In this document: piece by piece, positions 17,896 to 27,523 of the stretch
How the letters are laid out: the number at the start of each line of letters is the position of its first letter
Numbering within the stretch: position 1 is the first letter of the stretch
Source of the DNA: Ancylobacter mangrovi
GTDB lineage: Bacteria; Pseudomonadota; Alphaproteobacteria; Rhizobiales; Xanthobacteraceae
NCBI RefSeq assembly: GCF_024752355.1
Contig: NZ_JANTHZ010000002.1
Coordinates: 744,001-808,000, forward strand
DNA: 64,000 nt
Reading direction: 5' to 3'
The notes under the pieces: generated by a model
Seen by the model: only the letters and a program-made list of their open reading frames with translations
Told to the model about the DNA's origin: nothing
Databases searched by the model: none
Made by a program: the position numbers and the translations under genes

Positions 17896-20628
17896 ATGGG
17901 GCGGCAGGCACAGACCATGCGGACGCCACGGGACGAGAGCGTCAGCGCCCGTCCCGGACGCGCCTCCGCCTCGCGGACGGCTTCCGGCAAGGGCGCCGGC
18001 GCGTCGGCCAAGCTCGGCGGCAAGGCGCCGGGCAAACCGGCATTGGGCAAATCGGGCGGCAGCGCCGGGGCGCGGGCCGCCCGCCGCGCGGCGCGTGAGC
18101 CCTCGGCGGCCGATCGCCGATCCCTCGCCCGCATGGGCGCCTTCCTGCCCGAGGAGGTGCGCGGCGCGCTGCGCCGGCGGCTCGCCGAGCTGGCGGGCCT
18201 CGTGCTGCTCGTGGTCTGCGCGCTGCTGTTCGTCGCGCTCGCGACCTGGTCGGTCAACGATCCGAGCCTCTCGCGCTCGAGCGATTCGGCGCCGGCCAAC
18301 CTGCTCGGCCTGCCGGGCGCGGCGATCGCCGACCTGCTGATGCAGCTCTTCGGCGTCGCCGCGGTGGCGGTGGTATTGCCGATGGGCATCTGGGGCTGGC
18401 TGATCCTGACCCATCGCCGCCCGCGCCGGGGACGGGCGCGGCTCGTCGCCGGCATCGTCGGCGTCGTCTGCGCCGCCGGCTTCGCTGCCTGCCTGCCGCG
18501 TTTCGGGGCGTGGCCGCTGCCGAGCGGGCTCGGCGGGGTGATGGGCGAGGCGGTGCTTGCCGTGCCGGACGCGCTGCGCTCCACCTGGCTCAGCGGCTTC
18601 GACTACGCGGTGGTCGGCGGGATCTGCCTGTTCGGCGCCGTGATCGGATTGCCGATCGCGGTCGGCATCGGGCTGAAGGCGCCGGCCGGGCTAGAGGACG
18701 AGGACGTCTTCGAGGCCGATGACGATGACGAGGGAGACGAGGAGACAGGCCGCTTCGGGGTCGCGCTCGGCATGGCGACCCATTGGCTGCTGTCGCTGAA
18801 GGCCCGGCTGATGCCGGCCCGCGCCCGCCGCACCTATGGCGCGTCCCGCCCGGGCATCTCCGCCCGGCTGCGCGGCCTGTCCGGCCTCGACGAGGAGGAG
18901 GAAGGCTTTGCGCGCGGCGGCCGGATGGAGCCGAGCTTCGGTGCCGCCGATATCGAGGACGAGGAGGAGTTTGCCGGCTACGCTTCCGACGACACGCCGT
19001 TCGACGAGGACGAGGAGGAGCCGCCTGCGCCGCCGCCGAGCCGCTCGAAGCGCCGCCCGCCGCTGCGCTCGATCAAGGGCGGGCGCGCCATGGCGGAGGA
19101 GGCGCGCCGGCGCTACCAGCCGCCGGGGCTCGACCTGCTCACCGCACCGGCCGGCCGCGCCGGCCCCGCCCTGCCCCGCGATGTGCTGGACGACAATGCC
19201 CGCGACCTCGAGGGGGTGCTGGAGGATTTCGGCGTGCGCGGCGCCATCGTCAATGCGCGTCCCGGCCCGGTGGTCACGCTCTACGAGCTGGAGCCGGCGC
19301 CCGGCATCAAGTCGAGCCGCGTCATCGGCCTGTCGGACGACATCGCCCGCTCGATGAGCGCGATCTCCGCGCGCGTGGCGGTGATCCCGGGCAAGAACGC
19401 GATCGGCATCGAGCTGCCCAACCCCAAGCGCGACAAGGTGCTGCTGCGCGAGATCCTGTCCTCCAAGGACCTCGGCGAGGCCGCCTACAAGCTGCCCATC
19501 GCGCTCGGCAAGACCATTGGCGGCGACCCCGTCATCGTCGACCTCGCCCGCATGCCGCATCTGCTCGTGGCCGGCACCACCGGCTCGGGCAAGTCGGTCG
19601 CCATCAACACCATGATCCTGAGCCTGCTCTACCGGCACCGGCCGGAGCAGTGCCGCCTGATCATGATCGACCCCAAGATGCTGGAACTCTCGACCTATGA
19701 GGGCATCCCGCACCTCCTCACCCCCGTCGTCACCGACCCGAAGAAGGCGGTGGTCGCCCTGAAATGGGCGGTGCGCGAGATGGAGGAGCGCTACAAGAAG
19801 ATGTCGAAGGTCGGCGTGCGCAACATCGACGGCTTCAACGCCCGCGTCATCGAGGCGATGGCGAAGGGCGAGACGATCGTGCGCACGGTGCAGACCGGCT
19901 TCGACCGCGAGACCGGCGAGGCGATCTACGAGCGCGAGGAGATGGACCTCTCCCCGCTCCCCTACATCGTGATCGTGGTCGACGAGATGGCCGACCTGAT
20001 GATGGTCGCCGGCAAGGAGATCGAGGGCGCGATCCAGCGCCTCGCCCAGATGGCCCGTGCCGCCGGCATCCACCTCATCATGGCGACGCAGCGTCCCTCG
20101 GTGGACGTCATCACCGGCACCATCAAGGCCAACTTCCCGACCCGCATCTCCTTCCAGGTCACCTCGAAGATCGACTCGCGCACCATCCTCGGCGAGATGG
20201 GCGCCGAGCAGCTGCTCGGCCAAGGCGACATGCTCTACATGGCCGGCGGCGGACGCATCTCGCGCGTCCACGGCCCGTTCGTCTCCGACCAGGAGGTCGA
20301 GCGCATCGTCGACCACCTGAAGACGCAGGGCGCGCCCGACTATGTCGAGGAGGTCACGGCCGACCTCGACGGCGAGGGCGAGGACGGCGCGGTGTTCGAC
20401 AAGGGCTCCTTCGGCGAGGAGGGAGGCGATCTCTATTCGCAGGCGGTGGCGGTGGTGATGCGCGACAAGAAGTGCTCCACCTCCTACATCCAGCGCCGGC
20501 TGCAGATCGGCTACAACCGCGCCGCCTCGCTGGTCGAGCGGATGGAGCATGAGGGGCTGGTCGGCCCGGCCAACCATGCCGGCAAGCGCGAGATCCTGAT
20601 CGAACCGACCGGTGCCGACGAGCGTTGA
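17896..20628 (+). CDS. ftsK: DNA translocase FtsK
   Basis: 910 residues; ATG with GGGGGAAG just upstream. The order is: a basic disordered leader (1-75), four membrane segments (about 95-265), an acidic disordered linker with runs of Asp/Glu (about 270-390), the motor domain, and a C-terminal winged-helix gamma domain (about 845-905). Walker A GTTGSGKS is at 560-567 and Walker B ends at Asp696-Glu697 (VVDEMADL). FtsK sits at the division septum and pumps DNA towards dif, using KOPS recognition by the gamma domain to activate XerCD. The linker is short compared with E. coli. Confidence 0.96.
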   Translation: MGRQAQTMRTPRDESVSARPGRASASRTASGKGAGASAKLGGKAPGKPALGKSGGSAGARAARRAAREPSAADRRSLARMGAFLPEEVRGALRRRLAELAGLVLLVVCALLFVALATWSVNDPSLSRSSDSAPANLLGLPGAAIADLLMQLFGVAAVAVVLPMGIWGWLILTHRRPRRGRARLVAGIVGVVCAAGFAACLPRFGAWPLPSGLGGVMGEAVLAVPDALRSTWLSGFDYAVVGGICLFGAVIGLPIAVGIGLKAPAGLEDEDVFEADDDDEGDEETGRFGVALGMATHWLLSLKARLMPARARRTYGASRPGISARLRGLSGLDEEEEGFARGGRMEPSFGAADIEDEEEFAGYASDDTPFDEDEEEPPAPPPSRSKRRPPLRSIKGGRAMAEEARRRYQPPGLDLLTAPAGRAGPALPRDVLDDNARDLEGVLEDFGVRGAIVNARPGPVVTLYELEPAPGIKSSRVIGLSDDIARSMSAISARVAVIPGKNAIGIELPNPKRDKVLLREILSSKDLGEAAYKLPIALGKTIGGDPVIVDLARMPHLLVAGTTGSGKSVAINTMILSLLYRHRPEQCRLIMIDPKMLELSTYEGIPHLLTPVVTDPKKAVVALKWAVREMEERYKKMSKVGVRNIDGFNARVIEAMAKGETIVRTVQTGFDRETGEAIYEREEMDLSPLPYIVIVVDEMADLMMVAGKEIEGAIQRLAQMARAAGIHLIMATQRPSVDVITGTIKANFPTRISFQVTSKIDSRTILGEMGAEQLLGQGDMLYMAGGGRISRVHGPFVSDQEVERIVDHLKTQGAPDYVEEVTADLDGEGEDGAVFDKGSFGEEGGDLYSQAVAVVMRDKKCSTSYIQRRLQIGYNRAASLVERMEHEGLVGPANHAGKREILIEPTGADER

Positions 20629-20802
20629 TGGCGTGCCGACAGCCGCGCATGCAGGCTGCGTCCGCCCGGCCGGTGCCGGGCTGACCTTGCGTCCATGCCG
20701 GCGGTGCGGGCCACAGGATCGCCACAGCGGGCCGCTACCGGCTAGAAGACCTTGACGATGGATTTCGACGATTCGCGCCGTGCGCGCCAGCGAGAGGGCC
20801 TC

Positions 20803-21552
20803 ATGCGCCATTTGCTCACCGCCTGCGCAGTTTCCTGCCTGCTGGCCGCCGCGGGCCTGCCTGCGCACGCGCAGGTGCCCCCGCCCTTCGCCCCGCCGAA
20901 GAAGCCGTCGGCGGCCGTGATGGCGCAGAGCACGCCGGCCAAGCCGAAGGCGCAGGTTCAGGCCCAGGCGACCGCCGCCGCGCCGGGCGCCGACCCCAAC
21001 ATCCAGATGTCGACCGTCGCCGGCCAGGGCGCGGCGGCGAACACGGTCCAGCGCATCAACCAGTACTTCAACAGCTTCAAGGCGATGAGCGGCAATTTCG
21101 TGCAGGTCGACCCCGACGGCACCCGCCGCCAGGGCCAGTTCTACCTGCTCAAGCCCGGCCGCGTGCTGTTCGAATACGACCCGCCGAGCCCGATCGAGCT
21201 GGTCGCCGACGGGCGCTCGGTGGCGGTGCGCGACAAGCGGCTGAAGACGCAGGACATCACCCCGCTCTCGGCGACGCCGCTGCGCTTCCTGCTGGCGGAG
21301 AACTTCAACCTCGCGCGCAACGCCAACGTCACCGGCGTCTACCAGGACGACGTGTTCGCCACCGTGGTGCTGGAGGAGAAGCAGCCCATGGTCGGCACCT
21401 ACCGGCTGATGATCATGTTCGACGCCAAGACCATGCAGCTCAAGCAGTGGACGGTGACCGACCCGCAGGGCTACGACACCACGGTCGCGGTCTCGAACCT
21501 CAACACCACGGATCGTCCCGACCCGATGCTGTTCGTCATCAACCGCGATTGA
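20803..21552 (+). CDS. lolA: Outer-membrane lipoprotein carrier protein LolA family
   Basis: 249 residues from the ATG at 20803, which has GAGAGG upstream and begins a good signal peptide (MRHLLTACAVSCLLAAAG, cleavage near AHAQ). A Pro/Ala/Lys-rich linker (about 25-80) precedes the LolA fold, visible from INQYFNSFKAMSGNFVQV onward, with GQFYLLKPGRVLFEY. LolA carries lipoproteins across the periplasm from LolCDE to LolB or the outer membrane. ftsK-lolA is a conserved pair in many proteobacteria. Confidence 0.92.
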   Translation: MRHLLTACAVSCLLAAAGLPAHAQVPPPFAPPKKPSAAVMAQSTPAKPKAQVQAQATAAAPGADPNIQMSTVAGQGAAANTVQRINQYFNSFKAMSGNFVQVDPDGTRRQGQFYLLKPGRVLFEYDPPSPIELVADGRSVAVRDKRLKTQDITPLSATPLRFLLAENFNLARNANVTGVYQDDVFATVVLEEKQPMVGTYRLMIMFDAKTMQLKQWTVTDPQGYDTTVAVSNLNTTDRPDPMLFVINRD

Positions 21553-21584
21553 TGCCGAGGCGGTTATTCCGGCAGCCTGACGGG

Positions 21585-21839
21585 ATGACCGACGAGAAAT
21601 CGGATATTGCCCAGGTCTGGCAGGCCGGTGCGTGGCTTTGCATCGGCATAGAGGACGCTCTGCGTCATCGTCCCGAACGCATGCGGTGCCGCGAATGCCA
21701 TGGCCGCGTCCGCGCCCACAAGGAGGGGACGACCGGCCAGCGCGCACATTTCGAGCATCGCGTGGCCCATCCGGGATGTTCGCTCAAACGGTCCACATTC
21801 TCTGGTCATCGCTCACTTCATCCCGACGCGCTGGATTGA
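21585..21839 (+). CDS. Small zinc-ribbon-like protein, unknown function
   Basis: 84 residues from the ATG at 21585; an earlier in-frame ATG at 21552 overlaps the lolA stop by 1 nt and is a real alternative. The middle has CRECHGRVRAHK followed by AHFEHRVAHPGCSL. This cluster of two Cys and several His suggests a small metal-binding domain. Similar short proteins occur in related bacteria, but no function is known to me. The opposite strand is also open here (21564-21809), but the Cys/His pattern favours this strand. Confidence 0.65.
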   Translation: MTDEKSDIAQVWQAGAWLCIGIEDALRHRPERMRCRECHGRVRAHKEGTTGQRAHFEHRVAHPGCSLKRSTFSGHRSLHPDALD

Positions 21840-21905
21840 TATTGAGGGGAACCTGTTCCTCCATCGCGGTCGCCTGATGCCGCGTCCGCAAAGGTCCCGT
21901 CCTCC

Positions 21906-22724
21906 GTGCCGCTCTCCATCGCCACCTGGAACATCAATTCGGTGCGCCTGCGCATCGAGCTCGTCGCCAAGCTCGCCCGCGAGCACCAGCCGGACGTCAT
22001 CTGCCTGCAGGAGACCAAGACGCCCGACGACCGCTTCCCGCTGAAGGACGCGGCGAAGTTCGGCTATCCGCACGCGGCGATCCATGGCCAGAAGGGCTAT
22101 CACGGCGTCGCCATCCTCTCGAAGCGACCGTTCGAAAGCGTGAGCCGGCAGGGTTTCTGCGACATGGGCGACGCGCGCCACATCAGCGCGGTGCTGGGCC
22201 GCGAGGCCGGGCTCGACGCGCCGCTGACGATCCACAATTTCTACATCCCGGCCGGCGGCGACATTCCCGACCCGGCGGTCAACGAGAAGTTCCGCCACAA
22301 GCTCGCCTTCCTCGACGAGGCGACCGCCTGGGAGGCGCTACATCCGCTCGCGCCCGGCGCGCGCTCGATCCTGGTCGGCGACCTCAATATCGCGCCGCTC
22401 GAGACCGACGTGTGGAGCCACAAGCAGCTTCTCGACGTGGTCAGCCACACGCCGATCGAGGTGGAGAAGCTCGGCGCGCTGCAGGCGGCGGGCGGCTGGG
22501 TCGACGTGATGCGCAACTTCATCCCGCCGCAGGACAAGCTGTTCACCTGGTGGAGCTACCGCGCCGCCGACTGGGCGGCCTCCAATCGCGGACGCCGGCT
22601 CGACCATGTGTGGGCGAGCCCCGCCCTGGCGCCGGCGGCCACCGGGCTCACCGTGCTTCGCGAGGCGCGCGGCTGGGAGCGTCCGTCCGACCACGTGCCG
22701 GTGATCGTGAGCCTCGATGCGTGA
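21906..22724 (+). CDS. xthA: Exodeoxyribonuclease III
   Basis: 272 residues, usual ExoIII/XthA length. The metal-binding Asn (IATWNINSVR), the Glu in CLQETK, the Asp-Asn pair in LVGDLNIAPLE and the final His in RPSDHVPV are all present, as is RRLDHVW. It repairs DNA by cutting abasic sites and degrading 3' ends. It probably forms its own unit or follows the small Cys/His gene. Confidence 0.95.
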   Translation: MPLSIATWNINSVRLRIELVAKLAREHQPDVICLQETKTPDDRFPLKDAAKFGYPHAAIHGQKGYHGVAILSKRPFESVSRQGFCDMGDARHISAVLGREAGLDAPLTIHNFYIPAGGDIPDPAVNEKFRHKLAFLDEATAWEALHPLAPGARSILVGDLNIAPLETDVWSHKQLLDVVSHTPIEVEKLGALQAAGGWVDVMRNFIPPQDKLFTWWSYRAADWAASNRGRRLDHVWASPALAPAATGLTVLREARGWERPSDHVPVIVSLDA

Positions 22725-22821
22725 GGGCGCGCGGGCGGGCTCGCCTTTGGCGGAGGCTCGTTATAGGTTGCGCCAGACGCCGTCCCGCCGCCCGCTTCGC
22801 CGCCAGCCCGAGGATCCTTCC

Positions 22822-23034
22822 TTGACCCGCCGCCTCCTGTCCCGCCCATCCCGATACCTCGCCGCCGCGCTCGTTCTCGGCGGGGCGCTGGCGCTCGGCG
22901 GCTGCGGCGTCAAAGGCCCGCTGGAGCCGCCGCCGGATTCGCCGATGGGCCATCCCGGGCCGGACGGCAAGATGCCCAAGGACACCGGGCCGATAAAGCC
23001 GGACAAGCCCTTCATCCTCGACGGCCTGCTCTGA
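22822..23034 (+). CDS. lptM: LptM-like small lipoprotein
   Basis: 70 residues from a TTG at 22822, supported by GAGGAT 7-12 bp upstream and by the signal peptide that starts there. The lipobox is ALGG followed by Cys, then the family signature GVKGPLEPPP. LptM (formerly YifL) helps LptD assemble in the outer membrane in E. coli. In alphaproteobacteria the gene normally lies directly before lysA, as here (16-bp gap). An upstream ATG (22717) in the same frame would bury the signal peptide and is unlikely. Confidence 0.85.
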   Translation: MTRRLLSRPSRYLAAALVLGGALALGGCGVKGPLEPPPDSPMGHPGPDGKMPKDTGPIKPDKPFILDGLL

Positions 23035-23050
23035 TCGGCGCGCCCCGGCC

Positions 23051-24319
23051 ATGCACCATTTCGCCTATCGCGACGGCATCCTCCACGCCGAGGATGTGAA
23101 CCTCGCCGACATCGCCCAGGCGGTCGGCACGCCGACCTATGTCTATTCGAGCGCGACGCTGGAGCGACACCACCGGGTGTTCACCGAGGCGTTCGAGGGC
23201 ATGAACACCACGCTGTGCTACGCGGTGAAGGCCAATTCCAACCAGGCCGTGATCCGCACCTTCGCCCGGCTCGGCGCCGGCGCCGACATCGTCTCCGGCG
23301 GCGAGCTGAAGCGGGCGTTGGCGGCGGGGGTGGCGCCGCACCGGATCGTGTTCTCAGGCGTCGGCAAGACACGCGAGGAGATCGCGGCCGCGCTCGACGC
23401 CGGCATCATGTGTTTCAACGTCGAGAGCGAGCCGGAGCTGCTCACCCTCTCCGAGGTGGCGGTCAGCCACGGCGTCGCCGCGCCGGTCTCGATCCGCGTC
23501 AATCCGGACGTCGACGCCCGGACCCACCACAAGATCTCGACCGGCAAGTCGGAGAACAAATTCGGCATCCCGGTCTCGCGGGCGCGCGAGGTCTATGCCC
23601 ATGCGGCGGCGCTGCCGGGCATCCGCATCACCGGCGTCGACATGCATATCGGCAGCCAGATCACCGATCTCGGCCCGTTCGACAACGCCACCGCGCTGCT
23701 CGTCGAGCTCGCCCGCGACCTGCTGGCGGACGGCCACCCGCTGACCCATCTCGATCTCGGCGGCGGGCTCGGCGTTCCCTATGTCGCCGGCGAGCCCGAG
23801 CCGCCGCTGCCGGCCGCCTATGCGGCGCTGGTGAAGCGCCATACGCACAATCTCGGCCTCGGCCTGGTGTTCGAGATCGGCCGCATGCTGGTCGCCAATG
23901 CCGGCATCCTGCTGACCCGCGTGCTCTATGTGAAGGAAGGCGAGGGCAAGCACTTCGTCATCGTCGACGCGGCGATGAACGATCTCATCCGTCCCACCCT
24001 CTACGACGCTCATCACGAAATTTTGCCCGTGCGCGCGCCGGTAGAGGGGCAGGGGCAGATGGTCGCGGATGTGGTCGGGCCGGTGTGCGAATCCGGCGAT
24101 TTCCTGGCGCTGGGGCGGCGGCTGCCGGCGCTGCGCAGCGGCGACATCGTCGCGGTGATGACCGCCGGCGCCTATGGCGCGGTGCAGGCCTCGACCTACA
24201 ATACCCGCCCGCTGGTGCCCGAGGTTCTGGTGAAGGGCGGGCAGTTCGCGCTGGTGCGCCCGCGCCTCGACGCCGATGCGCTGATCGCGCTCGACCACCT
24301 GCCCGGGTGGCTCGCCTGA
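23051..24319 (+). CDS. lysA: Diaminopimelate decarboxylase
   Basis: 422 residues, normal length. PLP lysine Lys60 lies in YAVKANSN, the barrel signature HIGSQITDL is present, and the partner-subunit Cys346 lies in CESGD. It converts meso-diaminopimelate to lysine and CO2, the last step of lysine synthesis. The frame and start (ATG) are clear. Confidence 0.96.
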   Translation: MHHFAYRDGILHAEDVNLADIAQAVGTPTYVYSSATLERHHRVFTEAFEGMNTTLCYAVKANSNQAVIRTFARLGAGADIVSGGELKRALAAGVAPHRIVFSGVGKTREEIAAALDAGIMCFNVESEPELLTLSEVAVSHGVAAPVSIRVNPDVDARTHHKISTGKSENKFGIPVSRAREVYAHAAALPGIRITGVDMHIGSQITDLGPFDNATALLVELARDLLADGHPLTHLDLGGGLGVPYVAGEPEPPLPAAYAALVKRHTHNLGLGLVFEIGRMLVANAGILLTRVLYVKEGEGKHFVIVDAAMNDLIRPTLYDAHHEILPVRAPVEGQGQMVADVVGPVCESGDFLALGRRLPALRSGDIVAVMTAGAYGAVQASTYNTRPLVPEVLVKGGQFALVRPRLDADALIALDHLPGWLA

Positions 24320-24473
24320 CGCCGCTGCCGGCCGCCACATTTGCCGCGCCGGGCGGTCACGATCTGATTATCGATTGGGCGCGCCCGCGAAAGCGGCAGG
24401 GCTGGCGCCCCTCGCTGCGCATGCTAAGCTGACGTTGGGGCTGGTGTGCGGTTCAGGGTCGGAGGACGATCGC

Positions 24474-27323
24474 GTGACGGCGGCACCGGAAGGACAGTCG
24501 GAAACCGGCGGCGACATGCGGGCCGAGGATCGGGTGCGCGCCGCGATCCGCCGCGCCGAGAAGCGCATGGACGCGGCGCAGCAGCGCGCCTATGCCGCGA
24601 TCCTGTGGGAGCGCAGCTGGCCGGCCATCGCGGCCGTGGCGGCGGCGCTGGGCGTGTTCCTCATCGCCTCCTGGCTCGGCCTGTGGGTGGCGCTGACGCC
24701 GCTCTGGCGCATGGCGCTGCTCGTGCCCTTCGCGCTGCTCGTCCTCGCCGCGCTCATTCCCCTATTCCGCATCCGCCCGCCCTCGGCCGCCGAGACGCTG
24801 GCCCGGCTCGACCGCACCAGCCGGCTGCCGCATCGCCCGGTCACCGCGCTGGCGGACCACCTCGCCACCCGGCCGGACGATCCCGTGGGCGCCGCGCTGT
24901 GGCGGGCCCATGTGACGCGCGCCTCGAACCAGCTCGGCAGCCTCAGGGCCGGCCTGCCCTCGCCGCGCCTTGCCGCGATCGACGGGCGCGCCGTGCGGGC
25001 GCTGGTGCTGCTGGGCGTGGTCGCCACCTTCTTCATGGCGCCGGGAGACCATCTCCGGCGCATCTCGGCGGCCTTCGACTGGCAGACGCCGGTGCCGCCG
25101 GTGCCCTACCGCATCGACGCCTGGGTCACGCCGCCAGGCTACACGGCGCGCCCGCCGGTGATGCTGCCGGGGCTGCGCTCGCTCGACGTCGCGCAGAACG
25201 CCAATGCCGCCAGCGCCGCCGAGGCGCCGTCCGACCCCTCCACCCCGTCCTATGACGCCGCCGCGCTCACGGTGCCGGCGGGCAGCGAGCTGGTGGTGCG
25301 GGTGACCGGCCCGATAACCGCCCGGCCCAGCGTCGAGGGCGGCATCGCCCCGGCGGAAGAGGCCAAGGCCGAAGAGAAGACCGACGGGAAGACGGGCGAA
25401 GAGAAGGCGGCGGACGCGACCGGCAAGGGCCCGAATGCTGCGACCGCCGGCACCGCGACGGCATCCTCGTCCTCGACGTCGACCTCCTCGTCCGGCAGCG
25501 GCCGCACGGCCGCCAACGAGCATCACTTCCTCATCAAGGCCGACGGCTCGGCGCGCATTACCGGGCCGGACGGGCGCGTCGTCGCCTGGCACTTCCGTGC
25601 CGTGCCGGACGAGCCGCCGAGCATCGAGCTCACCCGCGAGCCGCAGGCCTCCGGCCGCACCGGGCTGATCCTCGCCTACAAGGCCGAGGACGATTACGGC
25701 GTCGCCGCCGCCGAGGCGACCTTCGCCGCCGTGCCGCCCGCCCCGCCGCTGCATGCGCTGAGCAACGCGCCGGCGAAGCCCGCCGCGCGCGTGCTGGTCG
25801 GCCCGCCGAACTTCCCGCTGCCGCTCTCGGGCGGGCGCGGCAAGGTCGCCACCGGGCAGACCACGCGCGACCTCACCGAGAGCCCGTGGGCCGGCACCCG
25901 CGTGACCATGACGCTGACCGCGCGCGACCAGGCCGGCAATGTCGGCATGTCGCGCCCGCGCCGCTTCGTGCTGCCGGAGCGGCTGTTCACCAACCCGCTC
26001 GCCCGCGCGCTGATCGACGAGCGCAGCCGCCTCGCCCTCGACGCCAACCAGCGCGAGCGGGTGGAGGCGGCGCTCGACGGCCTCGCCATCGCGCCCGACC
26101 GCTTCACCCCCGACGCTTCGCAGTATATGGGCCTGCGCACGGCCTACTGGCGGCTCGTCAACGCGAAGACCGACGACGAACTGCGCGGGGTGGTCGACTA
26201 TCTGTGGGAGGTCGCGATCCGGATCGAGGACGGCGACCTGTCCGATGTCGAGAAGCGCCTGCGCGACGCCCAGCAGGCGCTGCAGAACGCGCTCGAGAAC
26301 AACGCCAGCGACGACGACATCAAGCGCCTGACCGACGAGCTGCGCCAGGCGATGCAGAAGTTTATGCAGGAGCTGGCCAAGGAGGCGATGCGCAATCGCG
26401 ACCAGGCCGACAGCTCCCAGCCGATGGACCCCAACACCCGCTTCGTGCGCCCGCAGGACCTGCAGAAGATGCTCGACCGCATCGAGCAGATGGCCCGTAA
26501 CGGGGCGCGCGACGCGGCGCGGCAGATGCTGAGCGAGCTGCAGAACATGCTCAACGGCCTGCAGGCCGGCCGCCAGCAGCAGCGCCGCGGCCAGAGCCAG
26601 ATGTCGCAGGCGATGGACCAGCTCGGCGACATGATCCGCCGCCAGCAGCAGCTGCGCGACCGCACCTTCAAGCAGGGCCAGCAGGGTCAGCAGGGCGAGA
26701 ACGGCCAGCAGGGCCAGCAAGGCCAGCAAGGCGAGCAGGGGCAGAACGGCCAGCAGTTCGGCGACCTGCGCCAGAGCCAGGAGCAGCTTCGCGAGCAGCT
26801 CCGCCAGCTCCGCGAGAAGATGGAGCAGGCCATGCGCGGCCGCCAGCCCGGCCAGCAGGGCGAGGGCCAGCAGGGCGAACAGGGCCAGCAAGGGCAGCAG
26901 GGACAGAACGGCCAGGGCGGCATGCCCGGCGAATCGGGCCTCGGCCAGGCCGAGCAGGCGATGCGCGAGGCCGAGGAGGCGCTCGGCCAGGGCGACGGCA
27001 CCGGCGCCGTCGACGCCCAGAGCGAGGCGCTGCAGGCGCTGCGCCGCGGTGCCCAGCAGATGGCCGAGGCGATGCAGCAGCAGGAGGGCGGCCCCGGCGG
27101 CCAGCCGGGCGGTCCCTCCGGCGAGATGGCCGAGCGCAACGACCCGCTCGGCCGGCCGCTGCGCTCGCGCGACTATGGCGACGACGTCACCGTGAAGGTG
27201 CCGGACGAGATGGACATGCAGCGCGCCCGACAGGTGCTGGAGGAGCTGCGCCGCCGCTTCAGCGACCCCTCGCGCCCGCGCCTCGAGCTCGATTATCTCG
27301 AAAGGCTGCTGCACGACTTCTGA
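24474..27323 (+). CDS. TIGR02302-family (DUF4175) Gln-rich membrane protein
   Basis: 949 residues from a GTG at 24474, chosen because GGAGG lies 8 nt upstream. Two N-terminal hydrophobic segments (about 45-65 and 75-100) and one more near 185-200 anchor it. A large region follows with PPGYTARPPV and an Ala/Lys/Thr-rich linker. The C-terminal third is helical and ends in an unusual Gln/Gly-rich low-complexity tract. The family is largely confined to Alphaproteobacteria and its function is unknown. It directly follows lysA, which is the usual place. Confidence 0.88.
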   Translation: MTAAPEGQSETGGDMRAEDRVRAAIRRAEKRMDAAQQRAYAAILWERSWPAIAAVAAALGVFLIASWLGLWVALTPLWRMALLVPFALLVLAALIPLFRIRPPSAAETLARLDRTSRLPHRPVTALADHLATRPDDPVGAALWRAHVTRASNQLGSLRAGLPSPRLAAIDGRAVRALVLLGVVATFFMAPGDHLRRISAAFDWQTPVPPVPYRIDAWVTPPGYTARPPVMLPGLRSLDVAQNANAASAAEAPSDPSTPSYDAAALTVPAGSELVVRVTGPITARPSVEGGIAPAEEAKAEEKTDGKTGEEKAADATGKGPNAATAGTATASSSSTSTSSSGSGRTAANEHHFLIKADGSARITGPDGRVVAWHFRAVPDEPPSIELTREPQASGRTGLILAYKAEDDYGVAAAEATFAAVPPAPPLHALSNAPAKPAARVLVGPPNFPLPLSGGRGKVATGQTTRDLTESPWAGTRVTMTLTARDQAGNVGMSRPRRFVLPERLFTNPLARALIDERSRLALDANQRERVEAALDGLAIAPDRFTPDASQYMGLRTAYWRLVNAKTDDELRGVVDYLWEVAIRIEDGDLSDVEKRLRDAQQALQNALENNASDDDIKRLTDELRQAMQKFMQELAKEAMRNRDQADSSQPMDPNTRFVRPQDLQKMLDRIEQMARNGARDAARQMLSELQNMLNGLQAGRQQQRRGQSQMSQAMDQLGDMIRRQQQLRDRTFKQGQQGQQGENGQQGQQGQQGEQGQNGQQFGDLRQSQEQLREQLRQLREKMEQAMRGRQPGQQGEGQQGEQGQQGQQGQNGQGGMPGESGLGQAEQAMREAEEALGQGDGTGAVDAQSEALQALRRGAQQMAEAMQQQEGGPGGQPGGPSGEMAERNDPLGRPLRSRDYGDDVTVKVPDEMDMQRARQVLEELRRRFSDPSRPRLELDYLERLLHDF
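26670..26930 (+). repeat. Coding low-complexity repeat, Gly-Gln-Gln units
   Basis: Two blocks of degenerate CAGCAGGGC-type units encode runs of GQQGQ and GEQGQN-like triplets. They lie in the Gln-rich tail of the TIGR02302 protein, separated by an amphipathic helix. The period is 9 nt (three residues) in places. This could be a site of replication slippage and length variation. Confidence 0.75.
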
Positions 27324-27337
27324 CCGGTCGCGCGTGC

Positions 27338-27355
27338 CGGCCGCATGGGCGGCCG
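27338..27355. terminator. GC hairpin between converging genes
   Basis: CGGCCGC (27338-27344) pairs with GCGGCCG (27349-27355) over a 4-nt loop, 14 bp after the upstream gene. No T-tract follows, so it is at best a weak or bidirectional terminator. The rest of 27324-27523 shows no gene. Confidence 0.4.
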
Positions 27356-27523
27356 CCGCGAGGCCGGCCGTCCGGCGCCTCGGGGAAGCGCGCGGAGCGC
27401 CGGCGGGGTTCGGCTGGGCATGCCCGGCATCCGCCCGGCGTTCGCCATGCCCGCCCCTTCACGCGTCGAACGCCCGCCGCGTCGCCCGCCCCTTGGCGCG
27501 TCACCGGGGCCGGCGCGCGGGGG

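Noticed and set aside
18691-21747. A long minus-strand open frame opposite ftsK and lolA
   Set aside because: Same compositional artefact; the plus-strand genes are unmistakable and the antisense product has no recognisable motif.
21564-21809. Minus-strand open frame opposite the small Cys/His gene
   Set aside because: The Cys/His cluster that looks functional belongs to the plus strand, although I cannot exclude this frame with certainty.
26670-26930. CRISPR-like repeat array
   Set aside because: The repeats are short, degenerate, in frame and within a coding region; there are no unique spacers or cas genes.
24762-27314. A minus-strand open frame with Leu-rich repeats opposite the TIGR02302 gene
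   Set aside because: The Leu runs are the antisense reading of CAG-type Gln codons; they are not a real leucine-rich protein.
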